Source of the DNA: Ipomoea triloba | Taxonomy: Eukaryota > Streptophyta > Magnoliopsida > Solanales > Convolvulaceae | Direction of reading: 5' to 3' | NCBI RefSeq assembly: GCF_003576645.1 | Contig: NC_044925.1 | Location: 21,520,772-21,584,771, forward strand | Length of the DNA stretch: 64,000 nt | Shown here: one piece after another, positions 9,821-20,721 of the stretch | Layout: each line of letters begins with the position of its first letter | Position numbering within the stretch: the first letter of the stretch is position 1 | The notes under the pieces: generated by a model | What the model was told of the DNA's origin: nothing | The model's database searches: none | What the model saw: only the letters and a program-made list of their open reading frames with translations | Made by a program: the position numbers and the translations under genes

Positions 9821-11230
9821 TTTGGCCCTTAAACCATCCCGCCGCCATTACGTTTGAGCCCGCGTGTTTCGACTAATCCTAGCCGTTGAGTATTCGAGAT
9901 TGATGGGTTTTTTTTGTCTCTTTTTTCTTTTTTTGATTTTTCGTTTCTTAATCCTTGTGACATTCCTAAATCCTAATCCCTTTCTTAAAAAAGGAAACAA
10001 ATATTTTCCTAATTCTAAAGACATTCCTACTGTGATTATTTATTATGGAACCTAAAAACACCTTCAGTTTTCTTAGAGTTGTTTTGACCGAGTTGAGTAA
10101 AAAAAAATCATTAATTTTTTTTTACCAATGAAAATTTATAATGTGAAAAAAGCTAAAACCAATAAGATCAAATAATGATTTTCGGGCGCCCTTCCAATCA
10201 GTGCAAATTTGAAGCGATGAGCAAATTGGAGAATATCTTCATCTAAGAACGAGACTGCTGCCGGACGGACAGACGCTTCATCTGAAGTAGAAGAGAGGAC
10301 GTCCGCGAAAGAACACGGTAGTATGGGAGGGGGTGCGGCGCCACCATTATAGAGAAATTTTCACTCAACGAGAATAGTGGATTTTCGTATACACTTGCTT
10401 CACCTAGCTACATTTTTTGTATTTAGTATCAATTACCATTGCCCCTTTGCCCCAGGAGATGTTTTTTGTATTGAGTATTAAATGGATAAGTAATTTATTT
10501 TCAAAAAAAAAAAAATAAATGGATAAGTAATACTCCGTAAATATTACGTAGTAGTATTTTAACTTTTTATTAAAGGTTATTTTATATACTCTGTAATAAA
10601 CTTATATTTATCAAAATTGTCATTTTTTTAGGCATGGCAAGGTTGGGTGGATGAAAATTTCTTTACCATCTTGCTAGATTATTTAACTTGCATTGATGCT
10701 TCAGTAATATCTGTGGTATAGAATTGATCTTTAAATTATAGCAGTGACTATACTTAGCACTTAGCACCCAAGTTATGCACGAAGTGAAATTTTTAGTCAT
10801 TCGAAAATTATGTATGTTACTAACATGTCACTTAATAAAGTAACGAATTTTATCCTTTAAAGACTAACTTATCACTTTACACATAACTTAAGAATTAAAG
10901 ATAGTCACAAATATAACTCAGTGACTAAATTTCTACAAGTATAACTAGAGGGTCAAAAATAAAAATTTTCCCTTACTAAATTATTATAAATCCTTTTTAA
11001 AACGGAAATCCAAACCAAAACAGAACAGAAGAAAATGATTTAATATACCAAAAAAAAAAAAAGTTGACAACTATTAATTCAAGTGAAAAGTTTTATTCTC
11101 TTTCAACAAGCTACGTCTCAAGTTTTAACTTTAAGAATGAAGCAAATTCATAAGGAGATATTTTCAAATAAAGTCTGGTAATAACTTTGGGCAACTAAAT
11201 CTTTTGGCTAAATTACAGTGAATTCAAATC
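9821..11230. other. Intergenic, with one unexplained GC-richer patch at 10185-10370
   Basis: Mostly AT-rich. Bases 10185-10370 (GGGCGCCC through GGCGCCACC) are GC-richer than the surroundings and contain frames broken by stops; I do not recognise them. Bases 10740-10975 contain partly inverted words such as CAGTGACTA and TCAGTGACTAAA and may be an old MITE. Nothing else is supported. Confidence 0.5.
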
Positions 11231-11234
11231 AATA

Positions 11235-12115
11235 TTAAGCCAAAATCATAATTATAACGACAAGTCAATATACAACGTAAGGACTCCGTTGGAGAAAAGT
11301 TTTAGTTTGATATGGATGCATAATATAATACATGATATTGCGTGGCGGCCCCTGGTAGTGCCGCCATTGCAGAGCGCCCCTTTGTGTTTTTTTTTTTTTT
11401 TTTTTTTTTNTTTTTTTTTTTTTTTTTTTTTTTGAGTAATATTAAGCCAAGACTATAATTATAACGACAAGTCAATATACAACGTAAGGACTCTACTGGA
11501 GAAAAGTTGGTTTGATATTAATGCATAATATAATACATGATATTGCACGGTGCCTCGCTGCCATTGCAGAGAATCTTCAATTATAAGTGCCCCTTTGCTT
11601 TTTTTGTTTTTATTTTTGAGTAATATTAAGTCAAGACTATAATTATAACGACAAGTCAATATACAACGTAAGGACTACACTGGAGAAAAATTAGTTTGAT
11701 ATGAATGCATAATATAATACATGATATTGTGCGATGCCACCATTGCAAAGAAATCTTCAATTGCAAGTGCTCCTTTTTTTTTTAGTAATATTAAGTCAAG
11801 ACTATAATTATAACGACAAGTCAATATACAACGTAAGGACTCCGCCGGAGAAAAGTTGATTTGATATGGATGCATAATATAATACTCCGTACATGATATT
11901 GCGCATCGTTGCTGTCATTGCAGAGAAATCTTCAATTACAAGTGTCCCTTTGTTTTTTTTTTTTCGGGATAATATTAAGCCAAGACTATAATTATAACGA
12001 CAAGTCAATATACAACGTAAGGACTCCACTGGAGAAAAGTTGATTTGATGTGGATGCATAATATAATACATGATATTGCATAGCGGCCCATGACGGTGCT
12101 GCCATTGTAAAAAAT
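11235..12115. repeat. Five-copy tandem array, unit about 175 bp, units separated by poly-T
   Basis: Five diverged units start near 11235, 11446, 11623, 11789 and 11971. Each carries TATAATTATAACGACAAGTC, ATACAACGTAAGGACT, GGAGAAAA, GATGCATAATATAATA and CATGATATTG in the same order. A T-run of variable length precedes units 2 to 4 and a shorter one precedes unit 5. Read on the minus strand, each unit ends in an A-tract. Open frames across the array are by-products of the repetition and not genes. An N at 11410, within a T-run of more than 30, marks an unresolved base. Confidence 0.9.
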
Positions 12116-12817
12116 CATGACCTTCCATTCTGGAGAATCATTTCGTGCCACTAGAACATGACATATTTTATGTTATGCATTGTATTTTCACCATATTGTG
12201 CGGTTTAATTCTCGTGTCACATCAGTTGTGACATACACTCTAATGTGCATCATGCCATCGTGGTGGTGTTGAGTTTCAGGTTTAGAATCTTTTGCTACAA
12301 TTTGTCTAAGATTCACATGTTCCCGGCGGCATGCAGATGTGCAATCAGCCATGGCAATAGTGACTCATTTACCAGTCATTTGGTCATGTTTGTTAAGCCA
12401 CTAAATTATCGTAATTTACATTTTTTCAAATGTTCTATCGATTCGGGAGGTAGAGAATCCTTGGGATTGAAAATTCAACCTTTTTTTTTTAAAAAAAAAA
12501 ATGACTCATTTACTGTTCATCATCAATAAGGATAAAATATGTTTCCTTTAAAATAAGGATAATAGATAACAAAATTAAAAGGGAAAAAAAAAAAACAAGA
12601 CAGTATTGTGATTCGTGATCATTATGTTTACCCCTTCCCAGTAAGGAGTAGTATTTTGATTATTTTAGAGCTAGCAATGGCAAATGAAGAACAGCAATAG
12701 CCAATCATAGGAGAAAGACAAAACTTACTTCTTCTAAGCTTTGAATGAGAAAACGCAATCAAGGAAAACAAAAAGAATCTAAGAACTCACCTGCAATTAT
12801 CGTCAAAATAGTAAATG
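12116..12817. other. Spacer between the tandem array and the PPR locus
   Basis: No supported gene. It contains A/T homopolymers near 12481-12500 and 12582-12597. The last 150 bases before 12818 are the likely 3' UTR of the PPR locus. Confidence 0.45.
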
Positions 12818-14551
12818 CTACAAGAATACTCTCATTTCTTTCCTTTCTAATTCATCCTGCTCCATCTCCTTAACTGCTCTTATAAGACCTTTTGTAATTG
12901 CATTAAGCTGCACCCCATTCCCCTTCATCTCCTCCAGTAGCTTCTCAGCCTTTTCCCAATCCACGGCGTTTAGGCAAAGAGATTGGATGAGCTTATTATA
13001 TTCATCCGCACTGGGTTCCTTCATCTCTCTCAATAATGCAAGAGCCTCGTCAAACTGTTCGAGCTTGCAATATCCACCACGGATAAGCGTATGATATGTA
13101 GCTGAGCTGAGCTTAGAGTGTTTCTCCTTGACATCATCCAAAATTTTACGAGCCTCATCCATCTCGAGCTTCCTCACATAACCACTTATAATTACGGTGT
13201 ATGTGTAAACATCAGGTTTCAGGCCCCTGTCCTCCATCATTTTCACCAACTTTGTTGCCTCTTCCATATCACCTTGTTTGGATAGTGCAGTAATAAGTGT
13301 ATTGAAGACCCCATTACCTGGAGGTGGACCTGCATCGACCATACTCAGGAGCAAATTTTTGGCCTCTTGAACCTTCTTTTCCCCGTCGTCTTTAGGCCTA
13401 CATAACCCTTGAATAACTGAAGAAAATGTATAAATGGCATGCCTCCGTTCATCTTGTGAAAATTCCTGCACCATCTCCAGTGCAGAGTAAACATCTTCAT
13501 CATCTTTGTCACAGAGAGACTTAATCAATAAATTAACACAAGTCTGAGGAAGACTAACTCAATTCCCCTTTGCAGCCATGTAAACAAGATGTGCATCTCT
13601 AGCCTTGTCTCCTTTACACAAAAAGGAAATGATCTTTCCTACTCTACAAGAATCAGGCAACTTTTGAGCACCTAGCATCTTCTCACTAACAGAGCTGGCC
13701 CAATCATAAATTTTACGCCTAGAAACAGCCTCGATTGTGAAATAATATGTATCAGAATTGGGTTCACAACCAAAATCCCCAAACTTGTTGAACACCTCAT
13801 AAGCTGCCTTGCCCTTAGCAAACCTCGAAAAGAAAGATATCAACTCGTTAAGTATGTGAGTACTCAAGACTCCAATCTCCTTTTCTCCAAGCTCCTTCAA
13901 CAAATTCCACAGAGCATAGGCATCTCTCATTGTTTCCCCACTACATATCGCCCTGGTCAGCATTTCAACCATGGTGGTACTCAGTGCCATCCCAGGTCTC
14001 CTTGAAGCCCAACTGAAAAACTCAATCAAATTCTCCCCAGGAATATACTTGGTTTCGAGCACTTTTATGATATGCTCCTTATCGACATTCAAACCAATAT
14101 CCTCCAGGCTAGACTCTAAGGACCCCTCCTCAACCATTCCACTGCTCTGAAGCAAAGACAACATTCTTTCCAGCTTCTCAACAGAATCACCATCCTCCAC
14201 CTTCTACATCCCCTCCTCTCCTAGAGACACCTCAGGCTCACCATCCTCCTCCTTAACAACAAACGGAACGTCACAATTTTCGACGCCTTTACTGAAAACA
14301 GAGGAAGATCCATCCTCGGATTTTTCCTCATACTCAGATTCTTCGGAATCGAGTGACGGATTTGATGAGAAAAACCTAAAGGAGTATTGGCAAACGCAGT
14401 TCCTGGAAGCCGTGAAATCTGGAATTGGATTCAATGGAGATTCAATTGAGTAGCATACCTGAGAAGCGCTTTGGAGTATGGAATGCTTTAATTTTGGTTC
14501 GAGCCTTCTGAGAAGAGCTTTTCTACCAACACTAATCGTCGATCTCCACAT
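12818..14551 (-). pseudogene. Mitochondrial-type PPR gene interrupted by two in-frame stop codons
   Basis: One continuous minus-strand frame of 578 codons runs from ATG (14549-14551) to TAG (12818-12820) but contains TAG at 14204-14206 and TGA at 13559-13561. Similarity is unbroken across both stops and there is no frameshift. The N-terminus (MWRSTISVGRKALLRR) is rich in Arg and Ser and lacks acidic residues, like a mitochondrial presequence. It is followed by an acidic linker and P-class PPR motifs, for example FNTLITALSKQGDMEEATKL, KPDVYTYTVIISGYVRKLEM and YNKLIQSLCLNAVDWEKAEK. PPR proteins bind organellar RNA. No restart ATG lies near either stop and no plausible intron removes them. It is probably a recent pseudogene or a nonsense allele; sequencing error is possible but would need two events. 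Confidence 0.82.
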
Positions 14552-14814
14552 CTCTTCAGGGGAGGGCAGCGCGGCGGAGTATAGGCGGTTTGGAAGCTCA
14601 AGGAAAAATACATTACTGTCCTCAAGTATTTACACGATTTAACTTTTAAGTTCCCTCTTTTATTGCCAACTACCAGGCATCTCAATTATCATTTAAACGA
14701 TTCAAACCTCGGTGCGAGCTTAGATTTTTTGGGCCGAATGTTTGACAAAATATAGAAAAAATATTATTTTGTAAAGAATCATTAATATTTATGTAAAAAT
14801 AAAAGTGTCAAATA
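14552..14814 (-). other. Upstream region of the broken PPR gene
   Basis: Short AT-rich flank with no coding content. It presumably held the promoter of the PPR gene; no clear TATA box was chosen. Confidence 0.35.
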
Positions 14815-15108
14815 GGTTACTGAATTTATCTTTTTTGTATAATTTATCTATTGAACTTAAAAGGTGTGTAATTTAACCATCAAACAAATAAAATATGTGC
14901 AATTAGAACATTTTTCTATTTTTTAAAAATTCAATTCGAGTTATTGACTCCCAACTAATATGGTAGAGGAAAATACAACTCTCAATACATACATGTAAGT
15001 AATATAATCGGATTTATCGTAAAATTTTTAAAAAATGTTCCGATTGCACAAATTTTGCTTGTTTGATGGTTCAATTACACACTTTATAAATTCAGTGATC
15101 CAATTGCA
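14815..15108. mobile_element. MITE with long imperfect terminal inverted repeats
   Basis: The left arm contains GTTACTGAATTTATC, GTGTGTAATTTAACCATCAA and GTGCAATTAGAACATTTTT. The right arm carries their complements (AAAAATGTTCCGATTGCAC, TGATGGTTCAATTACACAC, ATAAATTCAGTGATCC) in reverse order. About 100 bases per arm pair around a short loop, with no coding content. The superfamily is not assigned. Confidence 0.75.
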
Positions 15109-15503
15109 CACAAAAACAATAATATCAATTTAAATTAAATTCTTTATATAGAATTAAAATCTTTTATTTAATTTAATATTTTAATATTATAGATATTTTT
15201 TTTGAAAGGTATTATAGATATTTTTATATTTTTTATTTGTTTTAAATTTCAATTCAAAAAATAATAAAATTAAAATAATTTCATTTGGTTCAAGTTTAGT
15301 TATATATCTTTTTTAATTGTATAGTTAAATTACGTACAACAATTGAAATAATTTATTTTTCAAACTTTTCATGCGCATAAAAGTAAACTTTGGTGCAAAA
15401 TAAAATAAAAATAAATCAAATGCAATTTCATTGTTATTTGTAATTTTATTTTCAATCATTATATAGCTATATATATATATATATATCCTTTTTAAAGTCA
15501 TTA

Positions 15504-15537
<34 letters not shown>

Positions 15538-15766
15538 TGATAATTTAATGATAATAGAATTTATAAAAAAGAAAAATATATATTCTATTAAAATAAAAAA
15601 TTATAAATAAAAATACATATGTCAAATTTAATTTATTCTAATAAGATAAAATTGAAATCTTCTTTTCAATTTAGTTTTTTTTATTATAGATATTTTTAAT
15701 TTCATTTGTTTTAATTTTTAAATTTTAATTAAAAATTATTAAAATTAAAATAATGTAATTTGGTTC

Positions 15767-15834
<68 letters not shown>

Positions 15835-16590
15835 CTAAAAAGAGAAAATAATACCTATAATACATATATACATGTTGAATCATTGTTGCATGCCAAAAAT
15901 TCTCCCAAAAAAATTGTTGCATGTTAATTTGTTTACTTCATCTAACTTTTAAAAACAACTACGATATTATTACTACTATATATTATAAATTTCTCTCTAC
16001 ATAAATTATTATGATTTTAGCATTCTACTACTTACAAATATAAGTATTATTGCATTAATTTAACAGTTTTGTAGTACAAATGATGTAAACAAATTTTATA
16101 AAATACCATAAATTATAAAAATTTACAAATCTAAAATAATATTTAGTATTTAAATATTATGAACCCAAAACAAATTAATTTACATTAATAACATAACTGA
16201 AGAAAATCTAACATAACAATGAACTAATAATTGAACTGACTTACATTTGTGGAGTTTGAAAAAAATATAATGTTATTGGGTAAATGTCTCATATTTAAAT
16301 ATAATATTAAATTAATTGAAATTGACATATTTAAGAATGATGCATTATCTCGAGATCTATCGATTTAAAATGAAGAAGAATAAGAGATAATAGAACTAAA
16401 AGAAATAAATTTTCAATAAATTAGTTAAAAACATATCATAGATCTACAAATATTGAACCACACAGTCTATTATTGACCTATTGTTTAAATGATGATCTAT
16501 ACAGGTTTTGATTGTGCTACATTTATGGGTTAGAAAGTATTTAGAAATAAAACTAAATGGCTCCCAGACATCTATTTACTATTTAAGACA
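15109..16590. repeat. AT-rich spacer with (TA)n, (TAA)n and a diverged direct duplication
   Basis: Simple repeats: (TA)n at 15466-15486, (TAA)n at about 15506-15537, and (TA)n of about 66 bases at 15767-15832. Bases 15145-15300 and 15645-15770 are diverged direct copies (TTATAGATATTTTT, then ATTTGTTTTAA, then AAAATTAAAATAAT, then TTTGGTTC), and a (TA)n tract follows each copy. No gene was found. Confidence 0.7.
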
Positions 16591-16755
16591 AAAACTTGTG
16601 TGAGACCATCTCATGGGTCTCAATCTGTGAGACGGGTCGGATCTTTAATTAACGAGGTCAAAGATCCAACTCATTAATCAAATAGATGATTTATTAATCA
16701 AAGATCCGACCCGTCTTACTGATTGAGACCGTGAGATGGTCTCACACAAATGTTA
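16590..16755. mobile_element. Foldback MITE, TGTGTGAGACCATCTCA type
   Basis: CTTGTGTGAGACCATCTCA with GTCTCAATC and GACGGGTCGGATCTTT on the left pairs with AAAGATCCGACCCGTC, GATTGAGAC and TGAGATGGTCTCACACAAA on the right. Nearly the whole 165 bases folds on itself. This terminal motif is widespread in dicot genomes as a small non-autonomous DNA transposon. Confidence 0.8.
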
Positions 16756-17332
16756 TTCGAAGTTTAAAATATCATCAAAGTAGATTCTGAAACAAAACTC
16801 AGATATCAATGTAAACTTTTAAAATAAGAATGTTTTTTTCATGCAAGGGAAAAAAATTATAAAATATTTATCAATATTTATATAATAAAAAAAATTATCA
16901 TTTTCTCTTTTTATCCATTTACGTAGACATATACGGAGTATTATATTTATAGTATTTCGTACAATATGAAAATGTGCACATTTTTTTTTTTAGAATTATA
17001 ATTACTGGCATAATTATACACGTTAATTACTACAATGGTTACTTATTAAAAAATTATTTTAAATATGTATAAACCCATACTCTTGATTAAAAATTTGTCT
17101 AAATATGTAATATAGTTAGGGACTACATTAATCCATATACATTTAAAAATTAAATTCTAAATAATTTTCTTAATTATAATTAATAAAATATAAAATATAA
17201 ATAAAAATAAAATTAACAAAATGTGTGTTCATAAATATTTATATTACTTGAGTGAGATAGTGGATGATGAGGTGAATGCTTGAGCCCACACAAAACTTGA
17301 GAAAAAAACCTAAACTATTGAGGAAGACCTTA
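16756..17332. other. AT-rich intergenic spacer
   Basis: No gene, RNA or clear repeat was recognised; long A/T-rich stretches only. Confidence 0.5.
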
Positions 17333-17665
17333 GGGCATCCCCAATAGTTGCTCTTGGGTTCATTTTGGAACAGTAAAACATTGGTGGATTGTGTTTTTAT
17401 AAATGGGAAGGGAGTGATTTAGGGGAGATATTTCTCCTGCAAAACCAAGTGATTTTGCACGTTTGGTGGGCCCCACCTTATGACAGCATCACTGCGCCTC
17501 GCTTGCGTGAGGCGCAGATTCGCGCCCGCCTTGGCGCGTAATACTATTTTTTTTTTGTCAGCTTTGTTTTGTATTTTTTTTCTCCCACCTCATTTTTTCT
17601 TTCATAATCACACTTACAAAATATCCTCAAAAACTACACTAAAATTCTAACTATTGGAGAAGGCC
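17333..17665. mobile_element. Tourist-like MITE, family A copy 1 (TTA target duplication)
   Basis: TIRs are GGGCATCCCCAATAGTT and its partner GGCCTTCTCCAATAGTT, flanked on both sides by TTA. The interior has a GC-rich core (GCGCCTCGCTTGCGTGAGGCGC, itself a hairpin) and the tail CATTTTTTCTTTC, then AATCACACTTACAAAA. Related copies lie at 28170-28519 and 48053-48387. A TWA duplication points to the PIF/Harbinger superfamily. Confidence 0.82.
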
Positions 17666-20613
17666 TTAGGAAATTAAAGTTATAACTTTTTTAAAAAAAT
17701 TAAACTATGATAAAAATAATTCACATCATGTTTAATTTGGTGAAGTATTTGACTTGAAAGTTTGGAGTCAATTAAGAATCATATTTTTTAAAAGAGAATA
17801 AATCCAGCCTATAACTGTATGATTCTTTTTCTAATGTAACTGGAAAAGTATAAAATTTATTCATTTACATAATTACCCTTTTTAGTGATTTTTGTTTTAG
17901 TACTATCGACTCTGATCTATTACAATGTAGTATCTCCTTAATATACTTTCTTTATCCGTTGTAGTCCAAATTACCCTTTTTAGTGTTAGATTTAAAAAAT
18001 ATATATTATATATATATCATAATTTTCTCATATCATATTCGCCGTTGTTTTACATATTTGTAGATGTGTCAAACGGACCGCCAAGTCCAATCCAAGATCG
18101 ACCTAGTGGGCCAGCCCATCCCAGTTCATTTGCTACAATATACAGACTAGGGCTAGCTCGTTGTATAAATTTATCAACTTTACTTCCTAATAACATCTTT
18201 ACTCCAGTGACATCAAACCCTTCTCTTTATACGGGAGGTGGTGGGTTTGAGCCTCAGTGCATTGAGAAAGTATTTATGAACAGATACTACATTGTAATAG
18301 AGTTAGTAGTATTAAAAAAAATAATAATAACATCTTTACTCCAAAAACATTATTTTTAAGATTAATAATGACCATTATGGGCCATTACATAAAAGAAATT
18401 GAATGGTCAATGTTTTTCAATATCACATTAAGTTTGTAATTAAGCACTCGAAGAAATCCTAGTCGAGTTGGTTGAGTGATTAGTTTGATAACCACAAGGC
18501 AAGCTTCACATAAAGAGTACATTTGGGTACCACAATTCAATGCAGTATATGTTTATAATTACTTTTTCACAAAGAGTCAATATTGACTCCACTAAAGCTC
18601 GAACCTACAACCTTACAACCTCCCATATAAGGGAGCAACTTGGTGTCACTGGACCGTAAAACACTTGTTGCAAATTTTATTGTGAATCAATTCAAAGATT
18701 TGTAAGCATTGTCGAAACTCGTAAATATATTTATTTCAAATGTGTTCAAAGAACCTGTGGGTTCATTTATAAAGTCAACCATTTCAAGAGTTGGTGTCAA
18801 TATTATCCTCTTTTTCAAATATGTTGAATCATCAATATTTAATTGTTTGATAAAAAGCAATAATACTTTTTTCCAAATTCAGTTATGTATGCTATTACTT
18901 TCAAAGCATACCTAATATAAAAACCGGGACCTATTTTATTAGGAAGGTTTTGGTTCAAGAAGAGTGAATGAGTGGTCATGTTGGACTTAAAGGAGGAAAG
19001 AAAGTAAATGAGCAAAACATAAAAAGAAGTATGACCAACAAGGTTCAAACCCGCAACTTATGAGATAAGAATACAAACACCTACCAATCAAGCTACTCAC
19101 TCCTTATGTATAAAAAGCACGACGAACAATACTTATTTAGTCAAAGGGCTGCGTTGGCAGTAAAGTAGTGGGGTAAAAATGAGATACACGAATGATGTAG
19201 ATGAAAGACAAACCAAGACCATACACTTGTCAAGCATCAGAGAGGGGCATCTACATTCTACACTATAAATATGTAGTCTTGTCTCCCCTTTAGATATCAT
19301 GGTCTAGTTTATACAATACATCATAGTCTACACCTGGTTTCAATTCATAGTTACGACATTTTATTTCTAATCCATTACTTGCCCCGAATAATAATTAAAA
19401 TTACAACCTTCCGACCCCAATTGTATACATGATTTAGGGTAGACTCAATCTCAATAAAACAATCAAAACTATTAACTGTACTATATTTTGCAAAAAAAAA
19501 AAAAACAAACAAACAAAACAAAACAAAACAAAAAAACAAAAAAAAAAACAAAAACAAAAAACAAAAAACAAAAAAAAAAAAAAACTATACTATATTTTGC
19601 TACTCAATTTTTATGGATAAGTTTTTTTTTTTTTTTTGAAAGAAGGATAAGTTACTTAATAGTTTAGCAATATTTTTAAAAGTTAAATAGTACTCCGTAG
19701 TTTTAAAAAAGTAAGCATCATATATAGAGGATTAACATTTTTTCAATGTCGATGAATTCATACCTTATGCATTATTTTGAAAAAAAAATGAATTATTTAC
19801 ATGTCTTTATTAATAATCGTGTAGTAAGATATGAATAGGATTTTTTTTAAATTTATATATTCATGTATTCGTGTGATTGTATAATGACATATTGTTATTT
19901 TTTGTATTATTTTAAAAATTATAACATCTTATGCATTAAATAAATTATAAAATTTATTATTGCAACGAGTTGAATGTGAATAGTTTTGAAGATATATACA
20001 CTAATAATGAATATATAACTCTAGAGTGAGTAAGTCATTATAAAACAATTCAAAGGTAAAAAATATCATTTTTTTAATTTTGTCAAATTATAAACTATAT
20101 TACAAGTAATGCTATATTTCCTCATGATTTCACTTTTTCATTTTCATCCCTTTATGTTTTGATTAGTTTTTTTTTTTAATATTTAATTAATAAATATTTT
20201 TTTACGTCAAGATAAGGTTGGTCAATTTGTGAGATAAAAAATAATAAAAGAATTATATTTACATGACAAGATGAAGATTAAAATGTAAAATTAGGAGAAC
20301 AAATATTAATCCCATAAGCTATCGTATATTTATTACCTACTTATATAACAGCAAAAATTCGGGACCAAACGATCCTAGATGTTTTTAATTATATACGGAG
20401 TATTTTCTTTCTTTCTTTCTTTTTGTACACATTTTTTTTATTTTAATCATTTTTATATTTTTTAGTAGGGGAAAAAAAAACGTGATGTGTAAGAAACTAC
20501 CTAACTTCCCAGTTTTCAATGTTTGATTCACAAATAACAACGGTACACATGTAGAAGCACAGTGAACAACATCCGCAATGCGTTATCGTCTTCTTCGAGC
20601 ACAAGTCAATTGA
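17666..20613. other. AT-rich intergenic region with low-complexity tracts and SINE-like hints
   Basis: No gene was found. Low-complexity tracts include AAACA-type repeats at about 19491-19584 and TTTC repeats at about 20406-20421. On the minus strand, 18995-19105 shows GAGTAGCTTGATTGG followed about 40 bases later by GGGTTTGAACC, which resemble Pol III A and B boxes of a tRNA-derived SINE. Bases 18450-18660 and 18190-18330 have similar faint tRNA-like words. These are too degraded to call. Confidence 0.45.
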
Positions 20614-20721
20614 GTGATTGACTGTGCACAACCAACCCGACCGTTAGGTGAGCCGCTAAGAGTATTTCTTCCCGTCGAAACCGAAGCGAACACTCAGACT
20701 CTGGCGCCGACGACTGCAACG

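Noticed and set aside
11459..12128. Several minus-strand open frames (66 to 106 codons)
   Set aside because: They repeat the same peptide because they read through the tandem array; they start and stop at arbitrary points of the unit.
14201..14240. Short intron that would remove the first PPR stop codon
   Set aside because: The only GT...AG pair spanning it would give an intron of about 30 bases, below the plant minimum of about 60-70.
15725..15922. 65-codon frame of alternating Tyr-Ile
   Set aside because: It is a translation of a (TA)n microsatellite.
18995..19105. Possible tRNA-derived SINE on the minus strand (A-box-like and B-box-like words)
   Set aside because: No poly-A tail, target duplication or second good copy could be found, and the boxes are imperfect.
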